Shown: positions 1 through 8,869 of the stretch, one piece after another
Layout: every line of letters begins with the position of its first letter
How positions within the stretch are numbered: position 1 is the first letter of the stretch
DNA from: Corynebacterium macginleyi
GTDB lineage: Bacteria > Actinomycetota > Actinomycetes > Mycobacteriales > Mycobacteriaceae
Assembly: GCF_003688935.1 (NCBI RefSeq)
Contig: NZ_REGE01000001.1
Location: 124,001 to 188,000, forward strand
Direction of reading: 5' to 3'
DNA: 64,000 nt
The notes under the pieces: model-generated
What the model was told of the DNA's origin: nothing
The model's input: only the letters and a program-made list of their open reading frames with translations
Database searches by the model: none
Translations under genes and position numbers: made by a program

Positions 1-590
1 TGCACGGCTTCGGCGGACTCCTCGTCGCGCCTCGCCGCTTCCTCGGCCTCTTGAGTTGGCGCACTATATCCCGCTTGGATGCGGTCCGCAGCGGTATCGG
101 CGGCGGTATCCCCCGATGCGAAGTTATCCACGTCTGGCTCTACTTCGTTATCCCCAAGCTCGGGAATGGCGATATTTTCCTGGTTGTATTGCGGTGCCAG
201 GCGCTTTGCCCCGATAACGTGACGGTTAAGGTCAAGTCCTACATACTGGGCCTTGATAAAAGTACGGTAGTGGTCCTTGCCTTCGTCATCGCGCCACTGA
301 TCGGAGACGATCGAACCGCAGACCAGTAGCGGCATGCCCTTGGCCAAAGATTTCTTGACGTTGATGGCAAATTGGTTCCACATTTCCACGTCAATAAAAA
401 GGTGGTCCACATCGCGCCACTGCTGCTGGCCGCGTTGGCCGTCCGCGTTAGCACCGGTATCGGCGGGCCGGTCAGGAACGCGCCGTGAGGAGGCGATGCG
501 CAATTTAGTTTTATAAGCCCCGGTCGAAGTCTTGGTCAAGATCGGGTCTTGAGTAAGGCGGCCGGTTAACATCACTGGGTATTGAGACAT
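1..590 (-). CDS. ssb: Single-stranded DNA-binding protein (partial, 3' end outside window)
   Basis: The visible 196 residues begin MSQYPVMLTGRL and form an OB-fold typical of bacterial SSB, with the pattern of strands up to about residue 125 and a conserved 'DVEMWNQFA' segment. The rest is an acidic, Ala/Glu-rich linker; the C-terminal tip lies beyond the left edge. The start at 590 is favoured by an AAAGGAA ribosome site 8 bases upstream. SSB coats single-stranded DNA in replication and repair. This copy is not beside rpsF, so it is probably a second SSB paralogue; that is inference from context. Confidence 0.85.
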   Translation of the reverse strand, partial: MSQYPVMLTGRLTQDPILTKTSTGAYKTKLRIASSRRVPDRPADTGANADGQRGQQQWRDVDHLFIDVEMWNQFAINVKKSLAKGMPLLVCGSIVSDQWRDDEGKDHYRTFIKAQYVGLDLNRHVIGAKRLAPQYNQENIAIPELGDNEVEPDVDNFASGDTAADTAADRIQAGYSAPTQEAEEAARRDEESAEAV

Positions 591-782
591 AGTGCTGACA
601 TTCCTTTACTAGGTTGTGAGTGCGCGAGTGGTATGTCCCTCGCTCGCCTTCACATCCTGCTGCCGCAGCGCAACTTGCACCATGCCGAACCATCCAGCGC
701 TGTGGATAACTAGTTGTTCTCTTCAACAAAGTGACACCAGGATGGTCACGTTCGGGTGAGCTATCCACAGATGGATAATCAT
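591..782. promoter_or_regulatory. ssb upstream region with two DnaA-box-like nonamers
   Basis: This gap has no gene. It holds TGTGGATAA at 701-709 (the exact complement of TTATCCACA) and CTATCCACA at 761-769. Both look like DnaA boxes. They may control ssb, but two boxes are too few to suggest an origin. Confidence 0.35.
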
Positions 783-2825
783 TTAGCGCCCACGGAAGCC
801 GCTTTCATCGCCATGGCTCATGTCCTCCAGCATCGCGTTATAGCGAGCCAGCTCAGCATCATCGTCCGCCTCCGCCTGCACATCGTGGCGCCTTGCAGTT
901 GCGCGGTCATCGCGCAGCCAATCCAAGAAAAGCTTGCCAAAGACAATGACCAAGGGAAATTGGCCAAAGCCCCATGCTATACCCCCGCCCACACGCTGAT
1001 CCTGTAGCAAGTCATGTTCCCAGGGCAGCTCGAGATACTGATAAAAGTCCAAGCCAAGCACCGTCTGCAGCTGCATCAGGTACACGCCAGCGAAGAGGTG
1101 GAAGGGCATCGAAAAGAAGAGCATGCCCAGCCGAAAGGGCGTGGAATGGCGCTGGGGTAAGGGATCTGGGCCGATAACTTCCCAGAAATAAAAGTAGCCG
1201 GAAATGAGGAACACGTAGTTCATGATGAGATGGCCGGCGTGCTCCGAAATGGCGAATTCGTACAGGCTCGGGAAAAGGTAGAGCACGTAGAGAAAAAAGA
1301 GGTACTGCACCAAGTTCACAAAGGGATTGGTGAAGACCCGCACACACTTAGATTGGGTCAGTGCCAGGGCATAATCGTGGGGACTGGGCTGACCTTTGGG
1401 GCCTGGCTCGAAGGCCTCCATGACCAAGGTGACGGGAGCTCCGAGTACCAAGAGCAGCGGAATGGTCATGGACAAAATCATGTGCACCAGCATGTGGATC
1501 GAATACATGGCTGGCATGTACAGGCCGAGCCCGGTAGACATGACGAGGGTAAGGCCCAGTGAGCCGACCATAAACCACACGGTGCGCCCCTTATCCCAGC
1601 TCAACCCACGCTTGTGCACGCGGTAAACACAATAGCCATATGCTGCGGCCAAGAGCAGGCCGATCGTGCCAAACATGATGTCAAAGCGGAACATCGTCCA
1701 GATATTGAATACCGTGGGCGATTCATGCAGGTTATAGCCCATGAGGATCTGCATGGAACTCAAATTCGGGTCACGCGGTGGGGGCGGCACGGTGCGCCCC
1801 AGGGTAATGGCAACGCCGATCGTGCCCGCCATGACCGCGAGCTCCACGATGGCGATGCGGATGAACAGGCGTGGGTTTTTCTTCAACTGCGGGATGGTGA
1901 GTTCGCGGTGGATAAGACCCATTATGCCCAGCAGGATGGTGAGCACGAATTTAGTAATCAAGATGATGCCATAGGGCGATTGCGGCAGTTCCGAAATATC
2001 CATCCGGATGAGCGTATTGACCAGCCCGGATACCGCTAACACGACGATGGCCATAAAAGCAATGGTGGAATAGCGTTTGACGGCGAAGGGGAGGTTCGGG
2101 CCCAACCGCCGACCGTGCGCGATAAGCGCCATCAATCCACCTACCCACAGCATCGCGAATACCAGATGCCACAGCAGTGAATTCGTGCCGTAATCGTGGT
2201 CACCGCCGGTCGCGGAATGCCCCTCAAGACCTATGGGTATCACCTGCAGGACGGACAGCAAGAGCAGGGCTGGCTGCATAGCCCAAGTACGGCTAAAGCT
2301 ACCAATAATTCCCACAGTAAGAGCCATGAGCACTGTAATTCCCCACACGATGGTGGAGGAAATCTCCGTCAAGGCCATTGTCAGAATGGCCAGGTTGAAG
2401 ACCTTAAAAAATGGCGTGCCCGTAAGGTCCGACATGATCATCGGAATTTCTACTAGCCCTACGGCTGCAACGCCGAAAGCTGACCACGTACCGGTACGGG
2501 CGGCGATATGGCCGTCGACCGATAATGGCGCCCCCCTGAGGGAATCATTCTCCCCGCGCGGCGCGATAAGAAACGACGAAGCCAAAAAGGAACCCACGGA
2601 CAGCGCCATCAACATCCACGCCAGTCCACGGAAAAACGGCAGGCCGAAAGTAGTTATTCGCCCTGGGTCCGGAATGCCCAGGGCAGCCAAGGAATCCGCC
2701 AAAAGCAGTAGAGAAATGAATCCAGCAAGTAAGCCGGAAAAAAGCATTACCGCAATAAAAATTCCCCCGGAAGGACGGGGTTTTTGCGTTCCAGACTGCG
2801 TGCTTTTGACCAGCTTATTGACCAT
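783..2825 (-). CDS. CopD-like copper / CtaG-type cytochrome oxidase assembly fusion membrane protein
   Basis: A polytopic membrane protein of about 680 residues. The N-terminal half carries a CopD-like copper transport region (His-rich loop followed by 'FAMLWVGGLMAL'). The C-terminal half resembles the CtaG (caa3-type) oxidase assembly family, with repeated Tyr/His-containing helices and a hydrophilic tail. Such fusions are common in Actinobacteria and are thought to deliver copper to the cytochrome oxidase whose CtaD subunit is encoded at the other end of the window. I chose the start at 2825 because TAGAAT on the minus strand ends exactly seven bases before this ATG, as at other leaderless genes here; an ATG at 2834 is the alternative. 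Confidence 0.8.
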   Translation of the reverse strand: MVNKLVKSTQSGTQKPRPSGGIFIAVMLFSGLLAGFISLLLLADSLAALGIPDPGRITTFGLPFFRGLAWMLMALSVGSFLASSFLIAPRGENDSLRGAPLSVDGHIAARTGTWSAFGVAAVGLVEIPMIMSDLTGTPFFKVFNLAILTMALTEISSTIVWGITVLMALTVGIIGSFSRTWAMQPALLLLSVLQVIPIGLEGHSATGGDHDYGTNSLLWHLVFAMLWVGGLMALIAHGRRLGPNLPFAVKRYSTIAFMAIVVLAVSGLVNTLIRMDISELPQSPYGIILITKFVLTILLGIMGLIHRELTIPQLKKNPRLFIRIAIVELAVMAGTIGVAITLGRTVPPPPRDPNLSSMQILMGYNLHESPTVFNIWTMFRFDIMFGTIGLLLAAAYGYCVYRVHKRGLSWDKGRTVWFMVGSLGLTLVMSTGLGLYMPAMYSIHMLVHMILSMTIPLLLVLGAPVTLVMEAFEPGPKGQPSPHDYALALTQSKCVRVFTNPFVNLVQYLFFLYVLYLFPSLYEFAISEHAGHLIMNYVFLISGYFYFWEVIGPDPLPQRHSTPFRLGMLFFSMPFHLFAGVYLMQLQTVLGLDFYQYLELPWEHDLLQDQRVGGGIAWGFGQFPLVIVFGKLFLDWLRDDRATARRHDVQAEADDDAELARYNAMLEDMSHGDESGFRGR

Positions 2826-2888
2826 AACTCGCATTCTATAGGGCCAACCTAATACAAAGCGAACGCATATGATGCCTTTGCATGTGTC

Positions 2889-3185
2889 ATGATAGAGCCT
2901 GTAGACACCCGTCAACTTCGTTATTTTTGTTCCGTTGTAGACAATGGGTCCTTCACCCGTGCCGCCGCAGCCCTCGCCATGACCCAGCCCTCCTGGAGCC
3001 TTTCCATCCGCAAGTTGGAAGAGGAGCTCAATACCCAGTTGCTGTGCCAAGGTCGCTCGGGGGTCACCACCACAGAGAGGGGTGATTATGCCTATAACAC
3101 TGCTCTCAAGGTCGATGCCTTGCTTGCCGATGCCCAGCGTCACACCAGCGAAATCACCGGCGCTAAGCCAGTACCAGCTTCCTGA
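2889..3185 (+). pseudogene. Truncated LysR-type regulator (DNA-binding domain only)
   Basis: The 98 codons encode a clear LysR helix-turn-helix ('RQLRYFCSVVDNGSFTRAAAALAMTQP' region, residues 7-33), then stop before the effector-binding domain that normally makes the family about 300 residues. Further degenerate coding traces follow to about 3310 without an intact frame. Transcription would be divergent from the CopD/CtaG gene. I read this as a gene remnant rather than a functional short regulator. Confidence 0.7.
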
Positions 3186-3472
3186 CGCCGTGTCCCATTG
3201 TGACGTGGCAATTTACCCCTTTCACCCTCTCCGAACTCACCACAATCCACTCCTCAGCTCGCATTAAACTTGATACTTCCACCGCCATCAAGCGGTTATT
3301 GGACGTCTAGGTAGACCTTGGGCTCTTGCCGAAGTCCCGCCCCCTAAGCCTTCATCCGCCGCTACTCCCCGGGCTGCCTCGTAATTGGTCCGAGTTCTGC
3401 GCTCGCACAAATCCACCCGGCCCCTGGCTTAGTAATCGCTATCGCTTTGGGCTAATATAAGTGATCTGTCCA

Positions 3473-3546
3473 GCCTCCATAGCTCAGCGGATTAGAGCAG
3501 TGGGTTTCTACCCCATGTGTCGCGGGTTCGAGTCCTGCTGGGGGCA
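3473..3546 (+). tRNA. tRNA-Arg (anticodon TCT)
   Basis: Full cloverleaf: acceptor GCCTCCA pairs with TGGGGGC, anticodon stem GTGGG/CCCAT with loop TTTCTAC, T-arm GCGGG TTCGAGT CCTGC, discriminator A, and no encoded CCA. The prophage remnant starts directly downstream, so this tRNA may have served as an integration site, but I found no second copy of its 3' end. Confidence 0.93.
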
Positions 3547-3883
3547 CCTTGTGAAGTCTCGAGGCATCGTTCCAGTCGGTGTCTCGAGATTTTTCTTCTT
3601 TAGTTGCCTCGTTGGGGGTTTCTTCATTTTCGTGCATTGGGTAGTTTCGGGCCGTTTTGGGCGTTTTCCTGTCGTGGAATTGCATGGCCGTTTAAACTGC
3701 ACTAGGCCGCTAAAACAACGAAAAAGGCCCCGACCCTACGTGAACTGCCCCCTATGAGATAATGTACCGGGGATGGTTTATCGCGGGCTATGCAATACGA
3801 GGTGAAAACGCTCAAAACCAGCAGGAGGTAATTTTTGCCCTCATCCAGCCACGAGACATGTCAGCGTTGAAAAACGCCACGCT
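3547..3883. other. Intergenic stretch after tRNA-Arg, with a possible IS-end remnant
   Basis: I see no gene here. Near 3740 the string GTGAACTGCCCCC resembles the terminal inverted repeats of IS3-group elements (compare the hairpin at 36192-36255). The minus-strand frames over the tRNA are artefacts of the tRNA. Confidence 0.3.
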
Positions 3884-4072
3884 CTACAGCATCAGCATCA
3901 CAGTCACCAGCGTGAGCTGGTTTACCCTCGCGAGCCTCGATACCTGCTGATACCTCCCACGCAAAGGCAGCGCGGTGCCGAGAGTGAGGAATACCCCGGC
4001 GATAAGCCGGGGTAGGGTGCGATGTAGTGGGGCGAACGCACAGTCAAGAGTGGTCGTGCCCATTATCGGCAA
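3884..4072 (-). CDS. Small membrane protein downstream of phage holin remnant
   Basis: A 62-residue frame with a strong GGAGG ribosome site 9 bases before the ATG and one hydrophobic helix ('RLIAGVFLTLGTALPL', residues about 21-36). It follows the decayed holin on the same strand, as small lysis-cassette membrane proteins (spanin- or holin-like) often do. The family is not recognised, and the surrounding decay means it may not be functional. Confidence 0.35.
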   Translation of the reverse strand: MPIMGTTTLDCAFAPLHRTLPRLIAGVFLTLGTALPLRGRYQQVSRLARVNQLTLVTVMLML

Positions 4073-4077
4073 CCTCC

Positions 4078-4487
4078 CTATTCGCCGCGACCGTGACTAT
4101 GCGACAGAGGGTACGCGCCTTGTGTGTGTTCTGCGTCCTGGTGGTTAGGGACGGCTTCACCAGCCAGGCGAGCAGCTTCCTCTCCCTCTGAGTAGACGAT
4201 AGCCTTCGCCGTAACGGGGGCGGGCTCGAGGGCGGCTTTTCCAGTCGGTTCGCCATGGAAGGGGTAATCGCACCCGAGGTGGCCGCGTGCACCAAGGTCT
4301 GTGCAATACCGACGGTGACGGAGATGACGGCGTTAACCCATTGCGGCGCGCCTGCTGTAACAACAACCAGCAGGTTAAACAGTTGAAGGATCGTGCCTGC
4401 TACGGCGGCGATGGTGTCTTTTCAGCGCACAAACCACGATTGGCTACGCAGCGCGTTTGCTACCGAGTCTTGAATTTCGTTGGACAT
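4078..4487 (-). pseudogene. Phage holin, broken by one stop and one frameshift
   Basis: The reading begins MSNEIQDSVANALRSQSWFVR, hits an in-frame TGA, then continues with a hydrophobic stretch ('TIAAVAGTILQLFNLLVVVTAGAP'), a second helix and a charged tail. At 'NRLEK' the frame must shift by one base to keep a sensible tail ('ALEPAPVTAKAIVYSEGEEAAR') to the stop at 4078-4080. Two helices plus a charged C-terminus, immediately after an endolysin and overlapping its 3' end, is typical holin placement. It is inactivated. Confidence 0.6.
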
Positions 4488-5304
4488 TGTTGTTGTGCTC
4501 CGTTTTTTTGATGTCGTCGAGGTCGGTGCGCATTTTCTCCAGCTCAATCAATTCCACCGCCAGTATTTCGGGCATGGTGCCCTGGTCGCCAGGTTTGGGC
4601 TGGTAATTTTTCACTAGCTGGCTAATGGACCAGCCGTCATTTTGGCCGCTGTCCCGGCCGCCGATAATTTGCTCCCGGATGTCTTTTACGTCCGAGATGA
4701 CCGGGCCAAGAAAGCCCTTAATGAAATCATGGAAATACTTAATCGTCACCACATAGGCTGGTTCCTTTCGCGATTGGGGCGCGGGTTCACCGGGGTGCTT
4801 CAAGTCGCCGTTGGGGTGGATAGCGCCTGCGGCCAAGACGTCGTAAAAGCGGTGTGCTTCGTCCATAAAACAACGGTGGTATTTTCCGCCGGGGGCAAGG
4901 TGATAGAGGCTACTGGTGCCGGTGAATTCTTTATGCCAACGGCATATAGTGCCCGGCGAAGGGACGGCCGAGCTTGAAGTGCCAACACACCGCCGCGGCC
5001 AAGCGGACAGATTGGATGACGGCTGTGTCGGTGATGGGCCAGCCTTGCGCAGTCCCACCTGAGTTTGAAACCTCAACGGCGATTGAGGTCTGGTTTATCC
5101 AAGCGTTGGCCGCGTGCCGCGTGGTCTTTGCATCGTAGACGAATTGGCTGATTCGGCCGACGGATTCAGTCTGGAAATGCGCACTAGTTTGCCGGGTGTG
5201 CCATACTCCCAGATTTGCTTTATGAAAAGGATACCGGCGTTGTGGTGGATGACGACATGGCGGACTTTCTCACCCGCCCGGCCCACCGTGAAATGTTTAT
5301 TCAT
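4444..5304 (-). pseudogene. Phage endolysin (N-acetylmuramoyl-L-alanine amidase), frameshifted
   Basis: The N-terminal frame from 5304 starts MNKHFTVGRAGEKVRHVVIHHNAG, the zinc-ligand strand of Amidase_2 domains. The middle ('INQTSIAVEVSNSGG') lies in another frame, and the C-terminal part ('WHKEFTGTSS...MDEAHRFYDVLAAG') in a third, ending at 4444. At least two frameshifts are needed to join them, so the enzyme is inactive as encoded. The C-terminal tail would be the cell-wall-binding or linker part. It sits directly upstream of the holin. Confidence 0.6.
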
Positions 5305-5484
5305 GAGGCGGACTTAGTCGGTCTCGAGTTCATAGAAGTTTTTCTTCTTTCACTGCTTTTGGCATAAAAAGTAGTCCGACGTCGTGGCGGGCTTGGGTTG
5401 CGTTTCGGGAAAATTCTTAAAATATTTATTATTCCAGCCCGTAAATCACGCATTGGCGTGTCATACTGGTAAACGTAAGGACGC

Positions 5485-5628
5485 ATGACACTTACAAAAC
5501 TGAAGAGAGGAGGTGATGTGATGGAAGTCTCGGCGCTAATTATTTCACTGTGTAGCCTGGCTATCCAGATAAAGCAGTACCGCAATGACCACCCGCAAAA
5601 TCGGGCAGGCATCGCAAATATCCCCTAG
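5485..5628 (+). CDS. Small phage-associated membrane peptide
   Basis: Starting at 5485 the peptide is 47 residues. An internal ATG at 5521 gives 35 residues and has the stronger ribosome site (GAGGAGG, 8 bases before it). The core 'VSALIISLCSLAIQIKQY' is a single hydrophobic helix followed by a basic tail. It is the first of three tandem small genes on this strand. Function unknown; a holin-like or toxin-like peptide is possible but unproven. Confidence 0.45.
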   Translation: MTLTKLKRGGDVMEVSALIISLCSLAIQIKQYRNDHPQNRAGIANIP

Positions 5629-5699
5629 AAGCGCTGGATAGTCCAAATATCCAGCCCCCTAGGGGCACACCTCGAAATATACCGAAAGGACACATTACA

Positions 5700-5864
5700 G
5701 TGACATTGAAACAGGCCTCCGCCGTCTCAGGCATCGTAGTCGCCGCTGCGTACTCAATAATTGCCGATTCGCCCATCTGGCTTATTGTCATAGCCTTAGC
5801 GGCACTATCCGGCTACAACCTAGCCACAGCCACTACCCAAAGGAGGAAAAACCGTGCAGCCTAA
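5700..5864 (+). CDS. Small two-helix membrane protein
   Basis: 54 residues from a GTG start preceded by GAAAGGA. Two hydrophobic helices ('SAVSGIVVAAAYSIIA' and 'SPIWLIVIALAALSGYNLA') precede a short basic tail. The 3' end overlaps the start of the next gene by 11 bases, which suggests translational coupling. The family is not recognised; the context is a phage remnant. Confidence 0.5.
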   Translation: MTLKQASAVSGIVVAAAYSIIADSPIWLIVIALAALSGYNLATATTQRRKNRAA

Positions 5865-6081
5865 AATCATCGACACTGATACCGGCGATGAATTGTGGAC
5901 TGGCTCGGATTGCGCCGACCATATCGGCGTGAGCTACGCAACCTGGCGCAACTATTCAGCCAATCACCGCACCCCCGAGCATGTAGCCACAATCTTGGGT
6001 CGCACGCGACTGTGGCTGGCAAAAGAGGTACGCGAGTGGCACGCGGCCCGGCCGGGCTCACCAGCACAGCTGCGCCGCTAG
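5854..6081 (+). CDS. Helix-turn-helix / excisionase-like small DNA-binding protein
   Basis: 75 residues from a GTG start with AAAGGAGG 6 bases upstream. The segment 'CADHIGVSYATWRNYSANHRTPEHVATILGRTRLWLAKEVREW' has the layout of small AlpA/MerR-like winged helices used as phage excisionases or regulators. It is the last of the three tandem small genes. Its stop overlaps the 3' end of the convergent tail-protein remnant by 4 bases. It is intact, unlike most of the phage region. Confidence 0.6.
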   Translation: MQPKIIDTDTGDELWTGSDCADHIGVSYATWRNYSANHRTPEHVATILGRTRLWLAKEVREWHAARPGSPAQLRR

Positions 6082-6589
6082 GCTTCCTCCCCGGTCTCTT
6101 CCCCACTGTTGTCAGTGCCGGGTTCAGCGCGATTGCCACCCGTGGTGGAGCGCCACTGCTTACCCTTGTGGGTGACGGTAGCGCCCGCCGGATACTCAGC
6201 CTTATTGGCCGGTTCACGCCATGCCGGAGCACTCGGTGTCGGTGATTCTTCCACCCAGCCGCCGGTCGGAGCCTCCGCCTGCGCGTCCTCTTTCGGCGGA
6301 TTGTAGACCTCCCACCCAGAATCCGGCGCACTCGGCCGGGCGTAATTCAGCCCGTCCCGACGGTTGATGTAAATACGCCTTATGTTTCTTCCCCTGTGGA
6401 CTATGCCACGCGGGAATGATGCCATCACCATTAATCGCAGCTTTCTCCGTCGACACTTCCGGGCGCGTAATCTCGCCCTGCGCCGCGACATCCTTCACCA
6501 TCTCCACCTGCGCTTCCTCCACCGCAGGCATTGCTTGACGACGCTTGACCTCATAGTCGAATATCCAGCTTAAAGTTCTGACCATTCAT
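6078..6589 (-). pseudogene. Phage tail-associated protein with carbohydrate-binding module, frameshifted
   Basis: Three frames must be joined: MNGQNFKLD from 6589, then 'FDYEVKRRQAMPAVEEAQVEMVKDVAAQG', then from about 6370 'GLNYARPSAPDSGWEVYNPP...YPAGATVTHKGKQWRSTTGGNRAEPG', ending at 6078. The last segment resembles a CBM5/12-type sugar-binding fold found at the C-termini of tail fibres and minor tail proteins. It is a remnant with two frameshifts. Confidence 0.5.
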
Positions 6590-6929
6590 GGGCGTTGAGG
6601 CTAAGGAACGCAAACAGCGCCGTGAGCCTCAACTCGCCCGGCGTGGCGACTAACTACTCCTAATCGAGAGTCCAGGACACAGCCAGGAGGTGTGTTATCG
6701 CCGGGCTCTTTTCACCGACGGATGCACATGTAGCGCGCCGTGCCCGCGCGGTGCGCCTGGCAAGTGAATACAGCCTCAAAGAATTCTAAATACATGTTCG
6801 ATTAATTTAGGGGCGGCGTCGGCCTGCCCACTTAAAAATATAGGTAAGGATTGACGCGCTTCAAGCCAACGATACGAAGGGGATGAACCAATTTCGTGTT
6901 AGATTCAACTAAAAGTTAAGGAGGGGAAA
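6590..6929. other. Gene-free stretch between phage remnant and Panacea remnant
   Basis: No gene is supported. An inverted repeat (GTTGAGGCT ... AGCCTCAAC, 6593-6632) lies at its left end. The rest shows no conserved frame. Confidence 0.3.
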
Positions 6930-6932
6930 TTG

Positions 6933-7345
6933 ATGGAACCGCTATTGCAGTTCCTTTCCTGGATTACCCGACCGAAGTCTAATGAGGCTCTGCCCCCTTC
7001 GATTACGAATATGAAGGCTCAGAAATTCTCCTACCTTGCGGGAAGCCTCTATGGACATTTGGAAAACCGTGATCTATCCGCCGGAATCTTCCAAGCGTGG
7101 AATCACGGACCAGCACAGCCAGATTGGTACCGGTTTATCAAATCTCGAATTGGAGATAGCCCTACCGCCCCATCGGAGCCTTTTCAACAGGTGACACTAT
7201 ACCGCACGATGTCGAGGAAAACTTCGGCGGAATGACCGCCCCTCAACTGCGAAACTTCACGTACACTTAGGGTCCATATGACCACCATTATCGAGCCGGA
7301 GTTCGAGATATCACCATTCCGAAGAATGAGATTCACGATGCGTAA
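6933..7345 (+). pseudogene. Panacea/SocA-like (DUF4065) antitoxin, broken
   Basis: A strong AAGGAGGGG site precedes the ATG. The first frame reads 'MKAQKFSYLAGSLYGH...GIFQAWNHGPAQPDWYRFIK', which matches the 'KLQKLLYYAQ...EAWxHGPVxPxVY' core of Panacea-domain antitoxins (SocA, GepA). Between about 7150 and 7190 the frame must shift by one base, giving 'PHDVEENFGGMTAPQLRNFTYT', then an in-frame TAG at 7268, then 'GPYDHHYRAGVRDITIPKNEIHDA' and the stop at 7343. So there is one frameshift and one nonsense codon in an otherwise complete short gene. No intact toxin partner is visible. Confidence 0.6.
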
Positions 7346-8068
7346 CCGAACTCCATTAATAGTTTTCTTATTTTGAGCGTTCGCCCGAAATGCGACGCCG
7401 AGTTGACGCTCTCAAAACGCTATTCCCTCATATTGACCCGTATTCAACGGATGGCTTAAGCAGAAGACTAATACACAATATTTTTCTAGACAGGCCACTG
7501 AACCATAAGTTCACCCGTTCCGATAGTTGTCTAGTAGGGCCGCCTCGACTACATCGAGCGACGATACAATAGCATTCGTCTCCTACAGTAAGCGAACGTG
7601 GCACAACAGCCGTCGCCCGGTTCTTGTGGCCCCCGCGCCAGTGTAAAAAGTGACGAGTCTAACGGAGCCATTTCCGCGTGTCCCTTTCATATGGAGATAA
7701 CCCATCGGGTTTCGACATTGAATTTGCCGCTTACGAAGGAGGGCTACGCAAAAAGGTTCGGGGGTGAGGGTCGACCACTGCCAATGCCTTCTCAAGAATG
7801 ACGTGCAAGACTGCCTGTTACAGGACGGAATCACACCGGCCGCTATGGAAAACGTTCTCGCTTACTTTGCGGAAATCTTTCCTGGTCCAAAAGCGGTAAA
7901 AAGGGAACCGGCAAGTATCCGGTGAGGAAATCAATTTCCCACGATAGTGCGTACCGGCAAGGAGATTGAATATCCGAATTTCCCGAAGTCTCAAGACTTT
8001 TTCGCAGCTTGTCGGCTTTTTGTCTACGCTAGGGTCTTTAGTACGTCGCCACCTTCGAAAGGCTCAAC
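7346..8068. other. Decayed coding sequence between antitoxin remnant and cmrA
   Basis: Several short plus-strand frames (7390-7572; about 7680-7780, with 'SYGDNPSGFDIEFAAYEGG'; and 7780-7920) look like pieces of one or two degraded proteins. The 'YGDNPSGFDIEF' string is reminiscent of DUF2971-type proteins, but too weakly to name. A partner toxin of the Panacea remnant could have been here. No intact gene. Confidence 0.3.
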
Positions 8069-8869
8069 ATGTCACTTCCGGCACCATCTCGTACCTCCTA
8101 TGCCCTGGTTACGGGCGCTAGCCAGGGCATCGGTAAGGCGATGGCCCACGATTTCGCGGCGATGGGCTATAACGTCATCCTCGTTGCCCGGCGCGGCGAA
8201 ATCCTTGAAGACATAGCTACAGAACTGGAGCGCCGCCACCACGTTGAAGCCAGTGCCTTGCCTGCGGATTTAGCCACTGATGAGGGAGTCGAGGCGGTCA
8301 TTGATGCCATCTCCTCCAAGGAAGTCTCCATTCTGGTCAACTCCGCTGGAATCGCGAGCTTTGGCTCCTTCATGGACCAGGACTGGGGCTACGAGTCCTC
8401 CCAATTCGCCCTGAACGGCACCGCTGTGCACCGCCTGACCCGTGCCGCACTAGAACACATGCTTCCGCGCCGCACGGGCGCTATCTGCAATGTGGGCTCA
8501 ACGGCTGGTAATATCCCCATCCCAAATAATGCAACCTACGTCTTCACCAAGGCCGGGGTGAATGCGTTTACAGAGGCGCTGCACTATGAGCTCAAGGGCT
8601 CTGGCATCAGCTGCACCCTGCTGGCTCCTGGGCCGGTGCGGGAGGCCACCATCCCCGAAGAGGACCAGACCATCGTGGATAAGGTCGTACCCGATGCCCT
8701 GTGGACCACCTACGAGTCCTGCTCCAAAGAGACCATCGCGGCCATGCAAAAGGGCCAGCGACGCGTGGTCCCTGGTCCCTTATCGAAGGCGATGAACGCC
8801 GTTAGCAAGGTGCTGCCCACGCCGGTCATCGCGCCGCTTATCGGGCGTTTTTATTCCCAGATGGGCTAA
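8069..8869 (+). CDS. cmrA: Short-chain dehydrogenase, mycolate-motif reductase CmrA
   Basis: 266 residues, classical SDR: TGASQGIG cofactor loop (15-22), NSAG (91-94), catalytic Ser at about 144 and YVFTK (Tyr157, Lys161). The family member next to orn and tRNA-His in mycolic-acid bacteria (Rv2509 in Mycobacterium tuberculosis, CmrA in Corynebacterium) reduces the beta-keto precursor to the mature mycolic motif before transfer to the cell envelope. The same neighbourhood here supports the name. A GAAAGG site precedes the ATG. The 3' end overlaps the convergent symporter gene by 4 bases. Confidence 0.8.
   Translation: MSLPAPSRTSYALVTGASQGIGKAMAHDFAAMGYNVILVARRGEILEDIATELERRHHVEASALPADLATDEGVEAVIDAISSKEVSILVNSAGIASFGSFMDQDWGYESSQFALNGTAVHRLTRAALEHMLPRRTGAICNVGSTAGNIPIPNNATYVFTKAGVNAFTEALHYELKGSGISCTLLAPGPVREATIPEEDQTIVDKVVPDALWTTYESCSKETIAAMQKGQRRVVPGPLSKAMNAVSKVLPTPVIAPLIGRFYSQMG

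Noticed and set aside
701..769. Replication origin near ssb
   Set aside because: Only two DnaA-like boxes, no dnaA, dnaN or AT-rich unwinding region.
3452..3702. Minus-strand ORFs containing a PAGLEPATHG-like string over tRNA-Arg
   Set aside because: This peptide is the usual artefact of translating a tRNA gene backwards; the cloverleaf is clear.
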